From positions 1 to 64,000 of the forward strand of contig NZ_FMXM01000019.1 in the NCBI RefSeq assembly GCF_900103325.1: a DNA stretch of 64,000 nt, in the 5' to 3' direction. Position numbers and translations under genes: made by a program. Shown here in pieces: positions 43,069-51,537 of this stretch. The first letter of the stretch is position 1, and each line of letters starts with the position of its first letter. Origin of the DNA: Mesorhizobium qingshengii. GTDB lineage: Bacteria > Pseudomonadota > Alphaproteobacteria > Rhizobiales > Rhizobiaceae. The notes beneath the pieces were generated by a model, which was not told the origin of the DNA, made no database searches, and saw only the letters and a list, made by a program, of their open reading frames with translations.

Positions 43069-45395
43069 CGCACAGTATCGACACGAGCTTCAAGCAGAAA
43101 AAGCAGGCGCGCGCTGCGCTGCGCAAGCGCACGCTTTGGCGCAGGCTCCTCGCCAGTCTCGCTGTGATTGCCCTGCTTTCCATCGCCGCCGGTTTCTACC
43201 TCACCGCGGACTATTGGTCGTTCGGTGATGAAGACGAGGAGTTGCACGCGGTCGAAGGAGTGGACGATGTGCCGGCCGATGCATCCGTCTATGTGCCCGC
43301 CATCATCGACCTGGCCGGGGACCCGATGTGGATCACGCTTGCACCCGATGCTGGCGCCACAACGAAAGGCCGCGAGATCCCGCGCCCGGCAGAACTCGAC
43401 CAGGCCGGGGTTTCGCCGCAGATCGAAATCCTGTCCGACGTCATGCTTAGCGCCAGCGAAAAATTCATGACGACGATACCGTCGACGCAGGAGGATTTCG
43501 CATTCTTCCAGGCGCAACGAAAGACCGCTGCCGCGCCGTCCGGCGATCTGCAGAACGATCTTCAGCCACCGCCAGCCGCAGGGGAACCCGCAGCGGCTTC
43601 GGGGCCGCAGGCGGACGCCGACAATCCCGAAGCCGGTTGGGGTGAGACAATCGATGCAGGCGACGCGGCCCTTCCCGCATTTCAGAAGACCCAGATCGAA
43701 AACAACACGAGTGTCGCGGTCGTCACGAATGAGTATCAGCGGTTCGAGGCGACCGAAGACACGTTCGTGAAGATCCTCAACGACCGCAGTCTGGACAGCG
43801 TTGCACTCGATGCGCATTTCTCCGCCGACGATGCCAAGCTGGCGGGCGAGGCCCTGAAGGTGCTTTTCAACCGGGACGGTCTGGAGGCGGGTTATGTCGT
43901 TGCGATGCGCGGATTCCGGCCGAACCGCGAGACGACCACGATGTCCCTCATGCAGGTTTCGATCTACGCCAAGAACGTGTTTGTCGGCACGCTGACGCGC
44001 AACGCGTCGGGCGCGTTCGTGTCGGGCGTCGATCCCTGGGTCCGCGAAGATCTGTTCAACTATTCGGGCGCACAGGAGGGAGGCACGCACAAAAGGCAAT
44101 ATCGTCTGCTCGACGCGATCTATTCGACGGCGGCCCGCAACAATGTTCCTACCGGTGTGATCGGCGAAGCGATCATGTATCTCTCGAGAGGACAGGATCT
44201 GGACGCCTTTGCAAGCGAGGACCAGCGTCTTGTGCTGATTTATTCACAGACGCCGCGCGGCAAGGACGAAGGTGCCGGGCGGGTGCTGTATGTGGGTGTC
44301 CAGGGCACCGAAAAAAGCCTCGAGTGTTTCGTCTTCCAGCAGAGCGACGGCCAGTTTGCGTGCGTTACGGGTGACGATCAGGTCCGCTCGCTGACAGTCA
44401 CCAACGGCATGGTCACGCCGGTCAACGGGGTCATGACCTCCACCTTCGGGCCACGCAAGCATCCGATCCTCGGGACCGTTCGCATCCACAAGGGCGTCGA
44501 CTGGGCGGCTCCCGTGGGCACGCCGATCACAGCGGCTTTCGATGGCGAGATCACCTTCCAGGGCGATGGCGGGAGCTATGGCAATCTGGTGAAGATTTCG
44601 CACGGAAACGGGCGCGAGACGCGCTATGCGCATATGCAGAAATTTGCAATCGCGGCCGGTGTTGGCACCAAGGTGAAAGCCGGCGACATCATTGGCTACA
44701 TCGGCACCAGCGGCCTTTCGACCGGGCCGCACCTACATTTCGAACTTTATCAGAATGGCGAGGCGATCGATCCGCTGGGCACGGTTACCGCGGTCGCCTC
44801 GAGCGATTCCGCTGTCGAGACGCTCACCGAGCGCATCGTTCATGTCGAGAGTGGTGGCAGCGCTCGCGCCAAGAACCCGAATTCTTCAGCCACCGGCGCC
44901 GGCCAGTTCATAACGAAGACCTGGATCAGGATGATGAATACGTATCGCCCGGAACTCGCGCGCACGCTGTCGACCGCCGACCTGCTCGCTCTGCGCTACG
45001 ACGCCACGATCTCGCGTGAGATGGTGCGCAATCTGGCGCGCGAAGGCGAGGCCTATCTTCGGGCGCGCGGTCACCAGATCACGGCCGGCCGGCTCTATCT
45101 CTGTCATTTCCTGGGAATGGAAGGCGCGCACCAGGTGCTGTCGGCGCCAGGTTCGTCGCAACTGAGCGCCGTGCTGGGGTCGGCCGTCATCCAGGCCAAC
45201 CCGTTTCTCACCGGCAAGACAGCCAGCTATGTGGTGGACTGGGCAGAAAGGAAGATGGGGCAAAAGCTGACCGGTGTGGCCACCGACGTCAGCCCGCAGG
45301 CAACGACCACGGAGATCCGGCAGACATCGCCGGAGTTCGAAAAATACAAGCAGGCCGTCACGGCCCTCATAGGCTCGATTCAGAATACGATTTGA
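43065..45395 (+). CDS. Membrane-anchored peptidoglycan hydrolase: M23 peptidase plus transglycosylase-like domain
   Basis: 776 residues from a GTG with GGAAG before it, overlapping the DUF1036 stop. One N-terminal transmembrane helix (about 27-46) places the rest in the periplasm. A LytM/M23 domain at about 455-580 has the full zinc set: His475 and Asp479 (HKGVD), and His556 and His558 (PHLHFE). It is followed by a lysozyme-like domain beginning TERIVHVESGG, with candidate catalytic Glu595 and SSATGAGQFITKTW, as in lytic transglycosylases. The 400-residue N-terminal periplasmic part is unlike known domains. It may open peptidoglycan for membrane-complex assembly, like TagX in Acinetobacter, or recycle it. 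An effector role is less likely because of the membrane anchor. Confidence 0.9.
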   Translation: MTHSIDTSFKQKKQARAALRKRTLWRRLLASLAVIALLSIAAGFYLTADYWSFGDEDEELHAVEGVDDVPADASVYVPAIIDLAGDPMWITLAPDAGATTKGREIPRPAELDQAGVSPQIEILSDVMLSASEKFMTTIPSTQEDFAFFQAQRKTAAAPSGDLQNDLQPPPAAGEPAAASGPQADADNPEAGWGETIDAGDAALPAFQKTQIENNTSVAVVTNEYQRFEATEDTFVKILNDRSLDSVALDAHFSADDAKLAGEALKVLFNRDGLEAGYVVAMRGFRPNRETTTMSLMQVSIYAKNVFVGTLTRNASGAFVSGVDPWVREDLFNYSGAQEGGTHKRQYRLLDAIYSTAARNNVPTGVIGEAIMYLSRGQDLDAFASEDQRLVLIYSQTPRGKDEGAGRVLYVGVQGTEKSLECFVFQQSDGQFACVTGDDQVRSLTVTNGMVTPVNGVMTSTFGPRKHPILGTVRIHKGVDWAAPVGTPITAAFDGEITFQGDGGSYGNLVKISHGNGRETRYAHMQKFAIAAGVGTKVKAGDIIGYIGTSGLSTGPHLHFELYQNGEAIDPLGTVTAVASSDSAVETLTERIVHVESGGSARAKNPNSSATGAGQFITKTWIRMMNTYRPELARTLSTADLLALRYDATISREMVRNLAREGEAYLRARGHQITAGRLYLCHFLGMEGAHQVLSAPGSSQLSAVLGSAVIQANPFLTGKTASYVVDWAERKMGQKLTGVATDVSPQATTTEIRQTSPEFEKYKQAVTALIGSIQNTI

Positions 45396-45534
45396 ACCTG
45401 CCCGTCGCTGCATCAATCCCTCGGACCATTGGTGCTCCTGCTGCCAAGTGTTACCATAGGCAACTTTTTTCGGGTCCTTTGTGAACCAAGACTGTGGTCA
45501 AGATCACATACGCCCAGGAGCCATTTTTGGCACA

Positions 45535-45549
45535 AGCGACTTTGTCGCT
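45535..45549. other. Small hairpin upstream of first caspase-like gene
   Basis: AGCGAC and GTCGCT form a 6-bp stem with a 3-nt loop (TTT) in the 213-bp gap before the gene at 45609. It may be a weak regulatory or transcript-stabilising structure. Confidence 0.2.
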
Positions 45550-45608
45550 GACGAAATTTAGCATGCGCAGACATCAATAGTGCGCCCTGGTGGGCGGAGG
45601 GCTGGTCC

Positions 45609-47231
45609 ATGAAAGCGTTTGCCGTCTTTCTGAGCGGGATTATCCTGTTCTTCCTTGCCGCGCTCGGCGCCGAGGCTGCCGGGTCTGACACCAAGCGCGT
45701 CGCGCTGGTCATCGGCAACAGCAAATATGTCCATGCGGTCACTTTGCCCAACCCCGCCAACGATGCCCACCTCATCGCATCGACGCTGCGCAATGCCGGG
45801 TTCGAGGTGATCGAGGGGGTCGATCAGGACAATGCAGGCATGCACAGCCTCATCAGCCGGTTCACCGAGCAATCCTACGACGCGGACCTCGCGGTCATTT
45901 TCTATGCCGGTCACGGCATGCAGGTCGACGGCAAGAACTACCTGATACCGGTCGACGCCGAATTGACGTCGCCGGCCTATCTCAAGACCCGCACCATCCA
46001 GATCGATGACTTCATGGCTGCGTTACCGCCCGACCCGGCGGTTGGGGTCATCATCCTCGATGCCTGCCGCGACAATCCGCTGGCAAGAACGCTGGCCGCC
46101 TCCCTGCCGAAGAGCCGCTCCACCTCGTTGGGCACCGGTCTCGCGCCGGTCGAAGCAAGATCGGACGGCGTCGGAACTGGCGGCCTCCTGATAGCTTATG
46201 CAACGGATCCGGGCGCCATAGCTTTCGACGGCAACGGGGTCGACAGTCCTTACTCAACGGCGCTCGCCAGGCACCTGACCGAACCTGGCGTCGAAATTCA
46301 GAGCGCGCTGACGCGCGTGCGCGGCGAAGTGACCGAAACCACGCAAGGTCGCCAGAGGCCCTGGCACAACGCATCGCTGGGACGTGAGGTCTTCCTGGGA
46401 AAACCCGCGGCGGCGGCCCCTGTTGCAAAACCGGTGGCCGATGCATCGAACGCCGCGCCGACATCCGCTCCTGCGCCGGTTGCCAGTGATCCTCCTTCCT
46501 GGGAAGTGGAGCAACGCCTTTGGGATGAGGCTTCGAAGCGCAATTCAATTCCGTTCTACGAGGCCTATCTCGACCAGTTTCCGAACGGTCGCTTCGCCAC
46601 CGTGGCGCGACTGAACATCGACGAATTGAACGACCCGAAAGCCCAAAACCGGCAGGTCGCGGCACTCGATGCGGATCAGGCGAACGCCAGTTCCGGCTCC
46701 GCCGTGCGCACCTCGGTCGGTGTTCCGGACGAGGTGAAGCAAACGCCAGGCACCGAGTTGACGGAAAGTGCAATCGGCCTCGATCGTCAGGGTCGCATCG
46801 ACCTGCAACTGCGCATCGAAGCGTTGGGCAACGAGCTTGGGCGCATCGACGGGAACATAGGCCCGCAGACCCGGCAGGCGATCGGCATCTGGCAAGGGAA
46901 GAACGGCCTGCCGCAGACCACCTATCTGACGCGCGAACAACTGGCATTCCTCGTGATCCAGACAGATCCGATGATGGAGGCCGTGCGCGCCAGATACGCT
47001 GCCGATCAAGCCCGCGCGGCGCAGCCGAAAAAACAGGTGGCGCAGACAGTCCGCACGCAGAGGCCGGCGGCGCAGAGACCCCGCAAACAACAGCAGGTCG
47101 TTCAGAAGCGGCGTAACCGCGAAACCGTGGTGCGGCAGGATGATCCGCCGCCCCAGGACAACAACGACTTCCTCACCAAGGCGCTGATCTTCGGCACCGG
47201 TGTGGCTGTGGGCGGAGTGCTCAAGAACTGA
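45609..47231 (+). CDS. Exported caspase-like (C14) protein with peptidoglycan-binding-like domain
   Basis: 540 residues with GGAGGG before the ATG. The signal peptide is about 1-24. The caspase-like domain has VALVIGNSKY, His102 in FYAGHGMQ and Cys153 in ILDACRDNP, so the His-Cys dyad is complete. A linker rich in Pro/Ala follows, then about 295-345 with a WDEASKRNSIPFYEAYL repeat-like helix pair, then IDGNIGPQTRQAIGIWQGKNGLP at about 413-435, which resembles a peptidoglycan-binding domain. It ends with a Lys/Arg/Gln-rich tail and a short hydrophobic stretch. It faces the same way as the T6SS genes but is separated from them by 213 bp. Two more caspase-like proteins lie nearby. Confidence 0.9.
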   Translation: MKAFAVFLSGIILFFLAALGAEAAGSDTKRVALVIGNSKYVHAVTLPNPANDAHLIASTLRNAGFEVIEGVDQDNAGMHSLISRFTEQSYDADLAVIFYAGHGMQVDGKNYLIPVDAELTSPAYLKTRTIQIDDFMAALPPDPAVGVIILDACRDNPLARTLAASLPKSRSTSLGTGLAPVEARSDGVGTGGLLIAYATDPGAIAFDGNGVDSPYSTALARHLTEPGVEIQSALTRVRGEVTETTQGRQRPWHNASLGREVFLGKPAAAAPVAKPVADASNAAPTSAPAPVASDPPSWEVEQRLWDEASKRNSIPFYEAYLDQFPNGRFATVARLNIDELNDPKAQNRQVAALDADQANASSGSAVRTSVGVPDEVKQTPGTELTESAIGLDRQGRIDLQLRIEALGNELGRIDGNIGPQTRQAIGIWQGKNGLPQTTYLTREQLAFLVIQTDPMMEAVRARYAADQARAAQPKKQVAQTVRTQRPAAQRPRKQQQVVQKRRNRETVVRQDDPPPQDNNDFLTKALIFGTGVAVGGVLKN

Positions 47232-47345
47232 CAGGTCCGCGTTTGCAGGCCTGTTCGACCTGAACCCAACCTGGAAACGCAGTCGTTGCGACGCTCGTGG
47301 CAGCGACCGCGTGCGGCGCCCTGGGAAACTTTGTCCTTATGCAAG

Positions 47346-47882
47346 CTATTGCGTCTTTATCCGCATTTCCACGCGGCGGTTCAAAGGGTCGTACGGGTTG
47401 GGGCTGCGCGGATTCTTTTCGCCCATGCCGATCGCGTTGATGCGAGCGGCGTCGATACCGCTGGCCGTCAGGAAGGCTGCCACCGATCGCGCGCGCCGTT
47501 GCGACAGGCCTTCGTTGTAGTGCACCGTGCCGGTGGCGTCGGTGTAGCCTTCGACGACGAAGTTGAACGTGCTCAGCCGGCTGTCCTTCAGCGCCTTGGC
47601 GAACTCGTCGAGTTCCGCCCGCGCAGTGTTGTCGAGTTCGGCCGAATCCAGCCCGAAATTGATCAGCATGTCGAGGCTGGATTTTTCTGCCGGCGCGTCC
47701 TTTGCCTTGGTCTTGCTTTTGCACTCCTCCTCGGTGCCGACACAAATTCCTCGCGTCTTGCCGAGATCGGCCGCGCCGGTAAAAAACTTCACGATGTCTT
47801 CTGATTTCTGAACAGGGTCGGCGGAAGCGTGGGTCGAGAAAAACACGACCGCCAACACAAAGGCTGAACTGCCCCACTGCAT
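47346..47882 (-). CDS. OmpA-domain periplasmic/outer membrane protein
   Basis: 178 residues, started at MQWGSSAFVLAVVFFS because AGGAGGAG precedes it, although the frame is open upstream. The signal peptide is cleaved near ASA-DP. Then comes a short Cys-containing region (GICVGTEEECKSK) and a C-terminal OmpA domain (LINFGLDSAELDNTARAEL, FVVEGYTDATG, NEGLSQRRARSVAAFL, NPYDPLNRRVEMRI). It binds peptidoglycan. The convergent arrangement with the first caspase gene leaves 114 bp between their stops. Confidence 0.88.
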   Translation of the reverse strand: MQWGSSAFVLAVVFFSTHASADPVQKSEDIVKFFTGAADLGKTRGICVGTEEECKSKTKAKDAPAEKSSLDMLINFGLDSAELDNTARAELDEFAKALKDSRLSTFNFVVEGYTDATGTVHYNEGLSQRRARSVAAFLTASGIDAARINAIGMGEKNPRSPNPYDPLNRRVEMRIKTQ

Positions 47883-48064
47883 AGCGGCTCCTCCTGTTTG
47901 AGCATCTGGTTTTAATGTTACCAAATTCCGAGGCAATTGTCTGTCGATAAACGCTGGGGGATACAGCGATGCCGGCAGTTGTTGCCGTGTGACCGGTTGA
48001 GACTTGACCCGCGCCGCGCCTAAGGCTTGAGTGGCCAAGGCTCCTCGATGAAAGCGTGGCGATC

Positions 48065-48640
48065 ATGGCCAATGGGCTCCGATTCAAAACGGCACGGGAT
48101 CTTTTCATGGCTTGTCCCGCTGTTGCCCGGGACATGAGTACCCTTCCAACCGACCAGCACTCGATCGCGTTTTGCCGCGACCTCCTCGCCGGGCGCGTTC
48201 CCGAGGAGGCGATCACGTTCTGTGCCTACCTGCTTCCCGATCGGGCCGCGGTCTGGTGGGCGCATGAATGTCTGAGCCATCTGAGCGAGCTGCTCGATGG
48301 GACCGATCACGAGTTGCTCGCGCTTGTTCGCGACTGGGTGGGTGAACCGGACAGCCCACGCCATCGGGCCGCGGTCAGCACGGCCGCGGCGACGCCGCCG
48401 ACAACGCCGGTCGGCTGGATAACGCTGGCTGCGGGGTGGCGTGACAATGGTTCGGCCATGGCCGCGACGACGGTATCGGCCTTGGACCCATTTCCTGCCG
48501 CCCATGCGGTCAATGCCGGTGTTCTGGCCGGGCTGGCGCGTGTCGCGCTCGCGGACCGCTTTGCCGTTCTTTCCGCATTTGTCGAGATGGGCATCCAGAT
48601 GGCCGAGATCGAGGCACGCCAATCAGCGGATGCGTATTAA
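48065..48640 (+). CDS. DUF6931-like hypothetical protein
   Basis: 191 residues; a GTG at 48056 is an alternative start and neither has a good ribosome-binding site. FCRDLLAGRVPEEAITFCAYLLPDRAAVWWAHECL followed by LALVRDWVGEP and a Gly/Ala/Ser-rich AAGWRDNGSAMA resembles DUF6931, a family often found in T6SS loci. There is no signal peptide, so it is cytoplasmic. Function unknown. It sits among genes for exported proteins and is the only cytoplasmic one in this group. Confidence 0.6.
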   Translation: MANGLRFKTARDLFMACPAVARDMSTLPTDQHSIAFCRDLLAGRVPEEAITFCAYLLPDRAAVWWAHECLSHLSELLDGTDHELLALVRDWVGEPDSPRHRAAVSTAAATPPTTPVGWITLAAGWRDNGSAMAATTVSALDPFPAAHAVNAGVLAGLARVALADRFAVLSAFVEMGIQMAEIEARQSADAY

Positions 48641-48644
48641 AGCC

Positions 48645-48670
48645 TCCATCCCGACGGAAACCGGGATGGA
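48645..48670. terminator. Bidirectional terminator-like hairpin
   Basis: TCCATCCCG (48645-48653) and CGGGATGGA (48662-48670) form a perfect 9-bp stem with an 8-nt loop between the convergent stops at 48640 and 48689. No U-run is present on either side. Confidence 0.5.
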
Positions 48671-48688
48671 TGCCCCCACCTTCCTGCC

Positions 48689-49933
48689 CTACTTGCAGCC
48701 GCCTTGAGCCCATTTGGCGAGTGCTACCTTGAAACGTGTTCCAAGCGGATGTTGCAAGCGCAGGACAGAGACATCGTTGGCGGCGAAATTCTTCGCCTGA
48801 TCGCACAGCCGGGCCTCGTTCCATTCGTGGCAGCCGTCGCAGTGCTTGCCCTCCCACACCGACTTGTCCAATCCCTCCACCGGGCTGAAGAGGGGCTTGC
48901 CCTTGATCAGCTGGGCGATGCTCTTGCCGTCGATTGCCGGATCGCCGAAATCGATCGGATGGTCGAAAAGGATCGGGGCGTCCGACGCCAGCTTGGGGAT
49001 CTTCTGGCGCAGCACATCGAGCGCAAGCTGGTCGTCGCCTTGGCCTGATGCACCTGCCGCGCCGGTGTTGCGCGCGTCGGAGGCGCCTTCGGCCGGAAGT
49101 GGGCTCGCCTCGCCGACGATCAATGGCGCGTTGAGATCGATCCTGTGCAGAACGACCTCAGTGGTCAGCGAGACATTGATCCAGGGACGCTGCTTGCCGT
49201 CGGTTGCCTTGAAGACGTCGCTGGTCACCCTGTTCATCGCTTCGGTGATGGAGACGTTGGATTCGCCGATGCGCTGGAGCAGTGCCGCGGTGAAAGGCGA
49301 ATGTTCGCCCGAGCCGTCATAGGCGAGTTGATTGGGGCTGGCGGCGAAGGCGACGAGCGTTCCGGCGCCACCATTCTCTATCGGGATCTCGGCAAGGCCG
49401 CTGCTTGCACCGTTGACGCCCGCGGTCTTGGCCAGCACCTCGGCAAGGGGATTGTCGCGGCAAGCGTCGAGAAACACCAGCCTTATGCTGGTCTCCCGCG
49501 ACATCTGGCGCAAAACAAAATCAACCGACACGGCCTCGAAGTCGAGGGAGGTCTCATCCTCCAGCGCGGCGTCGACCGGAAGCAGATAGTTCTTGCCCGA
49601 AACCTGCAAGCCGTGGCCGGCGTAGAAGAACAGCGCGATATCGGCACCGCGCACCTGCTTTGCGAACTGGGCAATCGTTGCCTGCGTCTGCGATTTGGTC
49701 TGGTCGAAGCCGGAAACGACCTCGAAGTCGAGCTTTTTCAAGCGTTCAGCCATGGCCTGGGCGTCGCGCACCGGATTGGTGAGCGGCACCGCGTGCTGGT
49801 ACTGCGAGTTGCCGAGGACAAGCGCGACGCGGCGCTCCGCATTGGCGATCGTCAAAGTCAGAAGCAAGGCGAGCGCCGCAAGGCCGGCAGCGCGAAAGAG
49901 GCCACAGCAACGGACGATCAGATGGGACCTCAC
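48689..49933 (-). CDS. Exported caspase-like (C14) protein with C-terminal CxxCH motif
   Basis: 414 residues from a GTG 7 bp after the YceI-OmpA stop. The signal peptide ends near residue 32. The caspase fold shows VALVLGNSQY, His107 in FYAGHGLQ and Cys158 in FLDACRDNP. The C-terminus has EGKHCDGCHEWN with Cys365, Cys368 and His369, i.e. a CxxCH haem c-binding motif, plus Cys377 and Cys413 and a later His395. A single haem, or a cysteine-rich redox switch without haem, is possible. It ends an apparent leftward operon that begins at 54087. Confidence 0.9.
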   Translation of the reverse strand: MRSHLIVRCCGLFRAAGLAALALLLTLTIANAERRVALVLGNSQYQHAVPLTNPVRDAQAMAERLKKLDFEVVSGFDQTKSQTQATIAQFAKQVRGADIALFFYAGHGLQVSGKNYLLPVDAALEDETSLDFEAVSVDFVLRQMSRETSIRLVFLDACRDNPLAEVLAKTAGVNGASSGLAEIPIENGGAGTLVAFAASPNQLAYDGSGEHSPFTAALLQRIGESNVSITEAMNRVTSDVFKATDGKQRPWINVSLTTEVVLHRIDLNAPLIVGEASPLPAEGASDARNTGAAGASGQGDDQLALDVLRQKIPKLASDAPILFDHPIDFGDPAIDGKSIAQLIKGKPLFSPVEGLDKSVWEGKHCDGCHEWNEARLCDQAKNFAANDVSVLRLQHPLGTRFKVALAKWAQGGCK

Positions 49934-49940
49934 CGGAACC

Positions 49941-51041
49941 TCAGTTCACGAGCTTGCTGGCGGAAAACTCGATCCGCCGGTTGAGCGCCTTGTTCTTGGG
50001 CGTGTCGTTGGCGGCAACGGGCCGCTCCTCGCCGTAGCCGGTCGCCGTGATCTGCGTGCGAGGAATGCCCGCGGCAACAATGGCGTCGGCAACCGCCTGG
50101 GCCCTGCGCTCCGACAAACGCTTGTTCTCGACAGGCGACCCATCGGAATCAGTGTGTCCGGAGACCTCGACCTTCAGGCCAGGACACTTGCTGACGACAC
50201 CAACCACCTCCGCAAGCAGCGGGCGGCTTTGGGTATCGAGCCGCGCGCTTGCCGGCCGGAAATAAATGGCGCCGGTGCGCGAGAGCACGGCGAACCTGTT
50301 CAGGCACTCCTCGTCGCTGAAATTCGCCTTCGCGGCATCGGTGGCAACCGGGCCCACCTCGGCCGAACTCGCCGCGGCGGCCTGGGTGGCGGCCGGCTTG
50401 CTGCCGTCGGCGGTGAAGACGAAGTCGAACGACACCGACGCGGTGGGCACGATGTTGGTGACATTGGCCGCCTGCTGCAGCTTGTCGACGTTCGGCAGCA
50501 GGCCGAAATCCTCGACATGGACAGCCACCGGGGCCTCCGAGGCGACCGACACCATGTTATCGCTGATCATGGTGACGACGATGCTGGCCTCGAGGTCCTT
50601 GTCGACGCCGTGCAGATTGAGACGGAAAGGCAAGGTTGCCTTCACCCTGCGCTTTGTCGCGAGATCGGCGAATGCGGCGGGATCCACCTTCGCCGTCAGC
50701 TCGGCCGTCGGGAACTTGAATGTCTCGAAGAACAGGAAGCGCATGCGGACATTGCGCAGATCGACGCCCGTATCGACCGAATTGAGATCGAACGTGACCT
50801 TGGCATCACCCGCCGAACTGAGGGTGCCGGCGATGTTCCTGATCTTGTTGGTTTCGACGATCGTGTTCTTCTTGACCGACTGGTAGGTGAGCACCGAAGC
50901 GGTGGGATCGAGCGTCCAGTTCGGCGCGGCGCTGGCGGCTTGCGATCCGAGCAACAGCAGCAACGCGACGATCAGGCCAGGAGCCCTTGTGGTGAGGCCT
51001 CCAGACCGTGTTTTCCACCAGAATGCGACGACTTCGAACAT
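49941..51041 (-). CDS. YceI-OmpA fusion, exported
   Basis: 366 residues, started at MFEVVAFWWKTRSGG (AGGGG precedes it); longer frames exist. The signal peptide is followed by a YceI-type lipocalin-like barrel at about 40-215 (WTLDPTASVLTYQSVKKN, VTFDLNSVDTGVDLRNVRMRF), then a linker and a C-terminal OmpA domain (IYFRPASARLDTQSRPLL, VEVSGHTDSDGSPVENKRLS, GYGEERPVA, NKALNRRIEFSAS). YceI proteins bind isoprenoid lipids and the OmpA domain binds peptidoglycan, so this would be a periplasmic lipid-binding anchor. It lies upstream of the second caspase gene in the same operon. Confidence 0.88.
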   Translation of the reverse strand: MFEVVAFWWKTRSGGLTTRAPGLIVALLLLLGSQAASAAPNWTLDPTASVLTYQSVKKNTIVETNKIRNIAGTLSSAGDAKVTFDLNSVDTGVDLRNVRMRFLFFETFKFPTAELTAKVDPAAFADLATKRRVKATLPFRLNLHGVDKDLEASIVVTMISDNMVSVASEAPVAVHVEDFGLLPNVDKLQQAANVTNIVPTASVSFDFVFTADGSKPAATQAAAASSAEVGPVATDAAKANFSDEECLNRFAVLSRTGAIYFRPASARLDTQSRPLLAEVVGVVSKCPGLKVEVSGHTDSDGSPVENKRLSERRAQAVADAIVAAGIPRTQITATGYGEERPVAANDTPKNKALNRRIEFSASKLVN

Positions 51042-51232
51042 GAAACGCCCCTGCCCAGGACACGACATCGGGCGGGAGCATAGAGCACTTACGACTGCTT
51101 GGCGAGCAGGCGCGGAAATCTTGAGAATGCAGGAGAATCGACGCAAATACGTGTCGTCATTCGGAGGTCAGCCTAGTGCCTCTGTCGTTGGTCGCTTCCG
51201 GCCACATCCCAAGCTCTAGCTCGGCAAGCTCA
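51042..51232. other. 191-bp gap between lipoprotein and YceI-OmpA genes
   Basis: It is the widest gap in the leftward operon. No gene or strong hairpin is visible. An internal promoter for the YceI-OmpA and second caspase genes may lie here. Confidence 0.3.
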
Positions 51233-51523
51233 TCACCAACTGCTGCCTCCGGCCGAGCCCCCGCCACCACTGCCGCCACCAAGAGCGGGAATGACAGGAG
51301 GCTTTTCAGGGGCTTCCTCGACTGGCTTTGTCAGTTTCTTGACGACAACCTTCTTGCGCTTGACCACCTTTGTCGCAGGCGTCGTACGAATGACCTTCCG
51401 CTGCTTCGTCGGCTGTGGCGTAGGCTCGACTTTGGGTACGAAAGAGGTGCAGCCCATGAGCCCCGCCAGAACGCCGGACAGAACTGTTCCGATGAATGCT
51501 TGCTTCAATGCCCTGCCCACCAT
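51233..51523 (-). CDS. Small lysine-rich lipoprotein
   Basis: 96 residues with GGAGG close to the ATG. The signal sequence has the lipobox LMGC, with Cys25 followed by Thr, so outer-membrane sorting is likely. After it come Pro/Lys-rich repeats (PTKQRKVIRTTPATKVVKRKKVVVKKL) and a Gly/Ser-rich C-terminus. No enzymatic domain. It is 14 bp downstream of the third caspase gene and could be a tether between outer membrane and peptidoglycan. Family unknown. Confidence 0.7.
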   Translation of the reverse strand: MVGRALKQAFIGTVLSGVLAGLMGCTSFVPKVEPTPQPTKQRKVIRTTPATKVVKRKKVVVKKLTKPVEEAPEKPPVIPALGGGSGGGGSAGGSSW

Positions 51524-51537
51524 TGCCTCCTCGTTGC

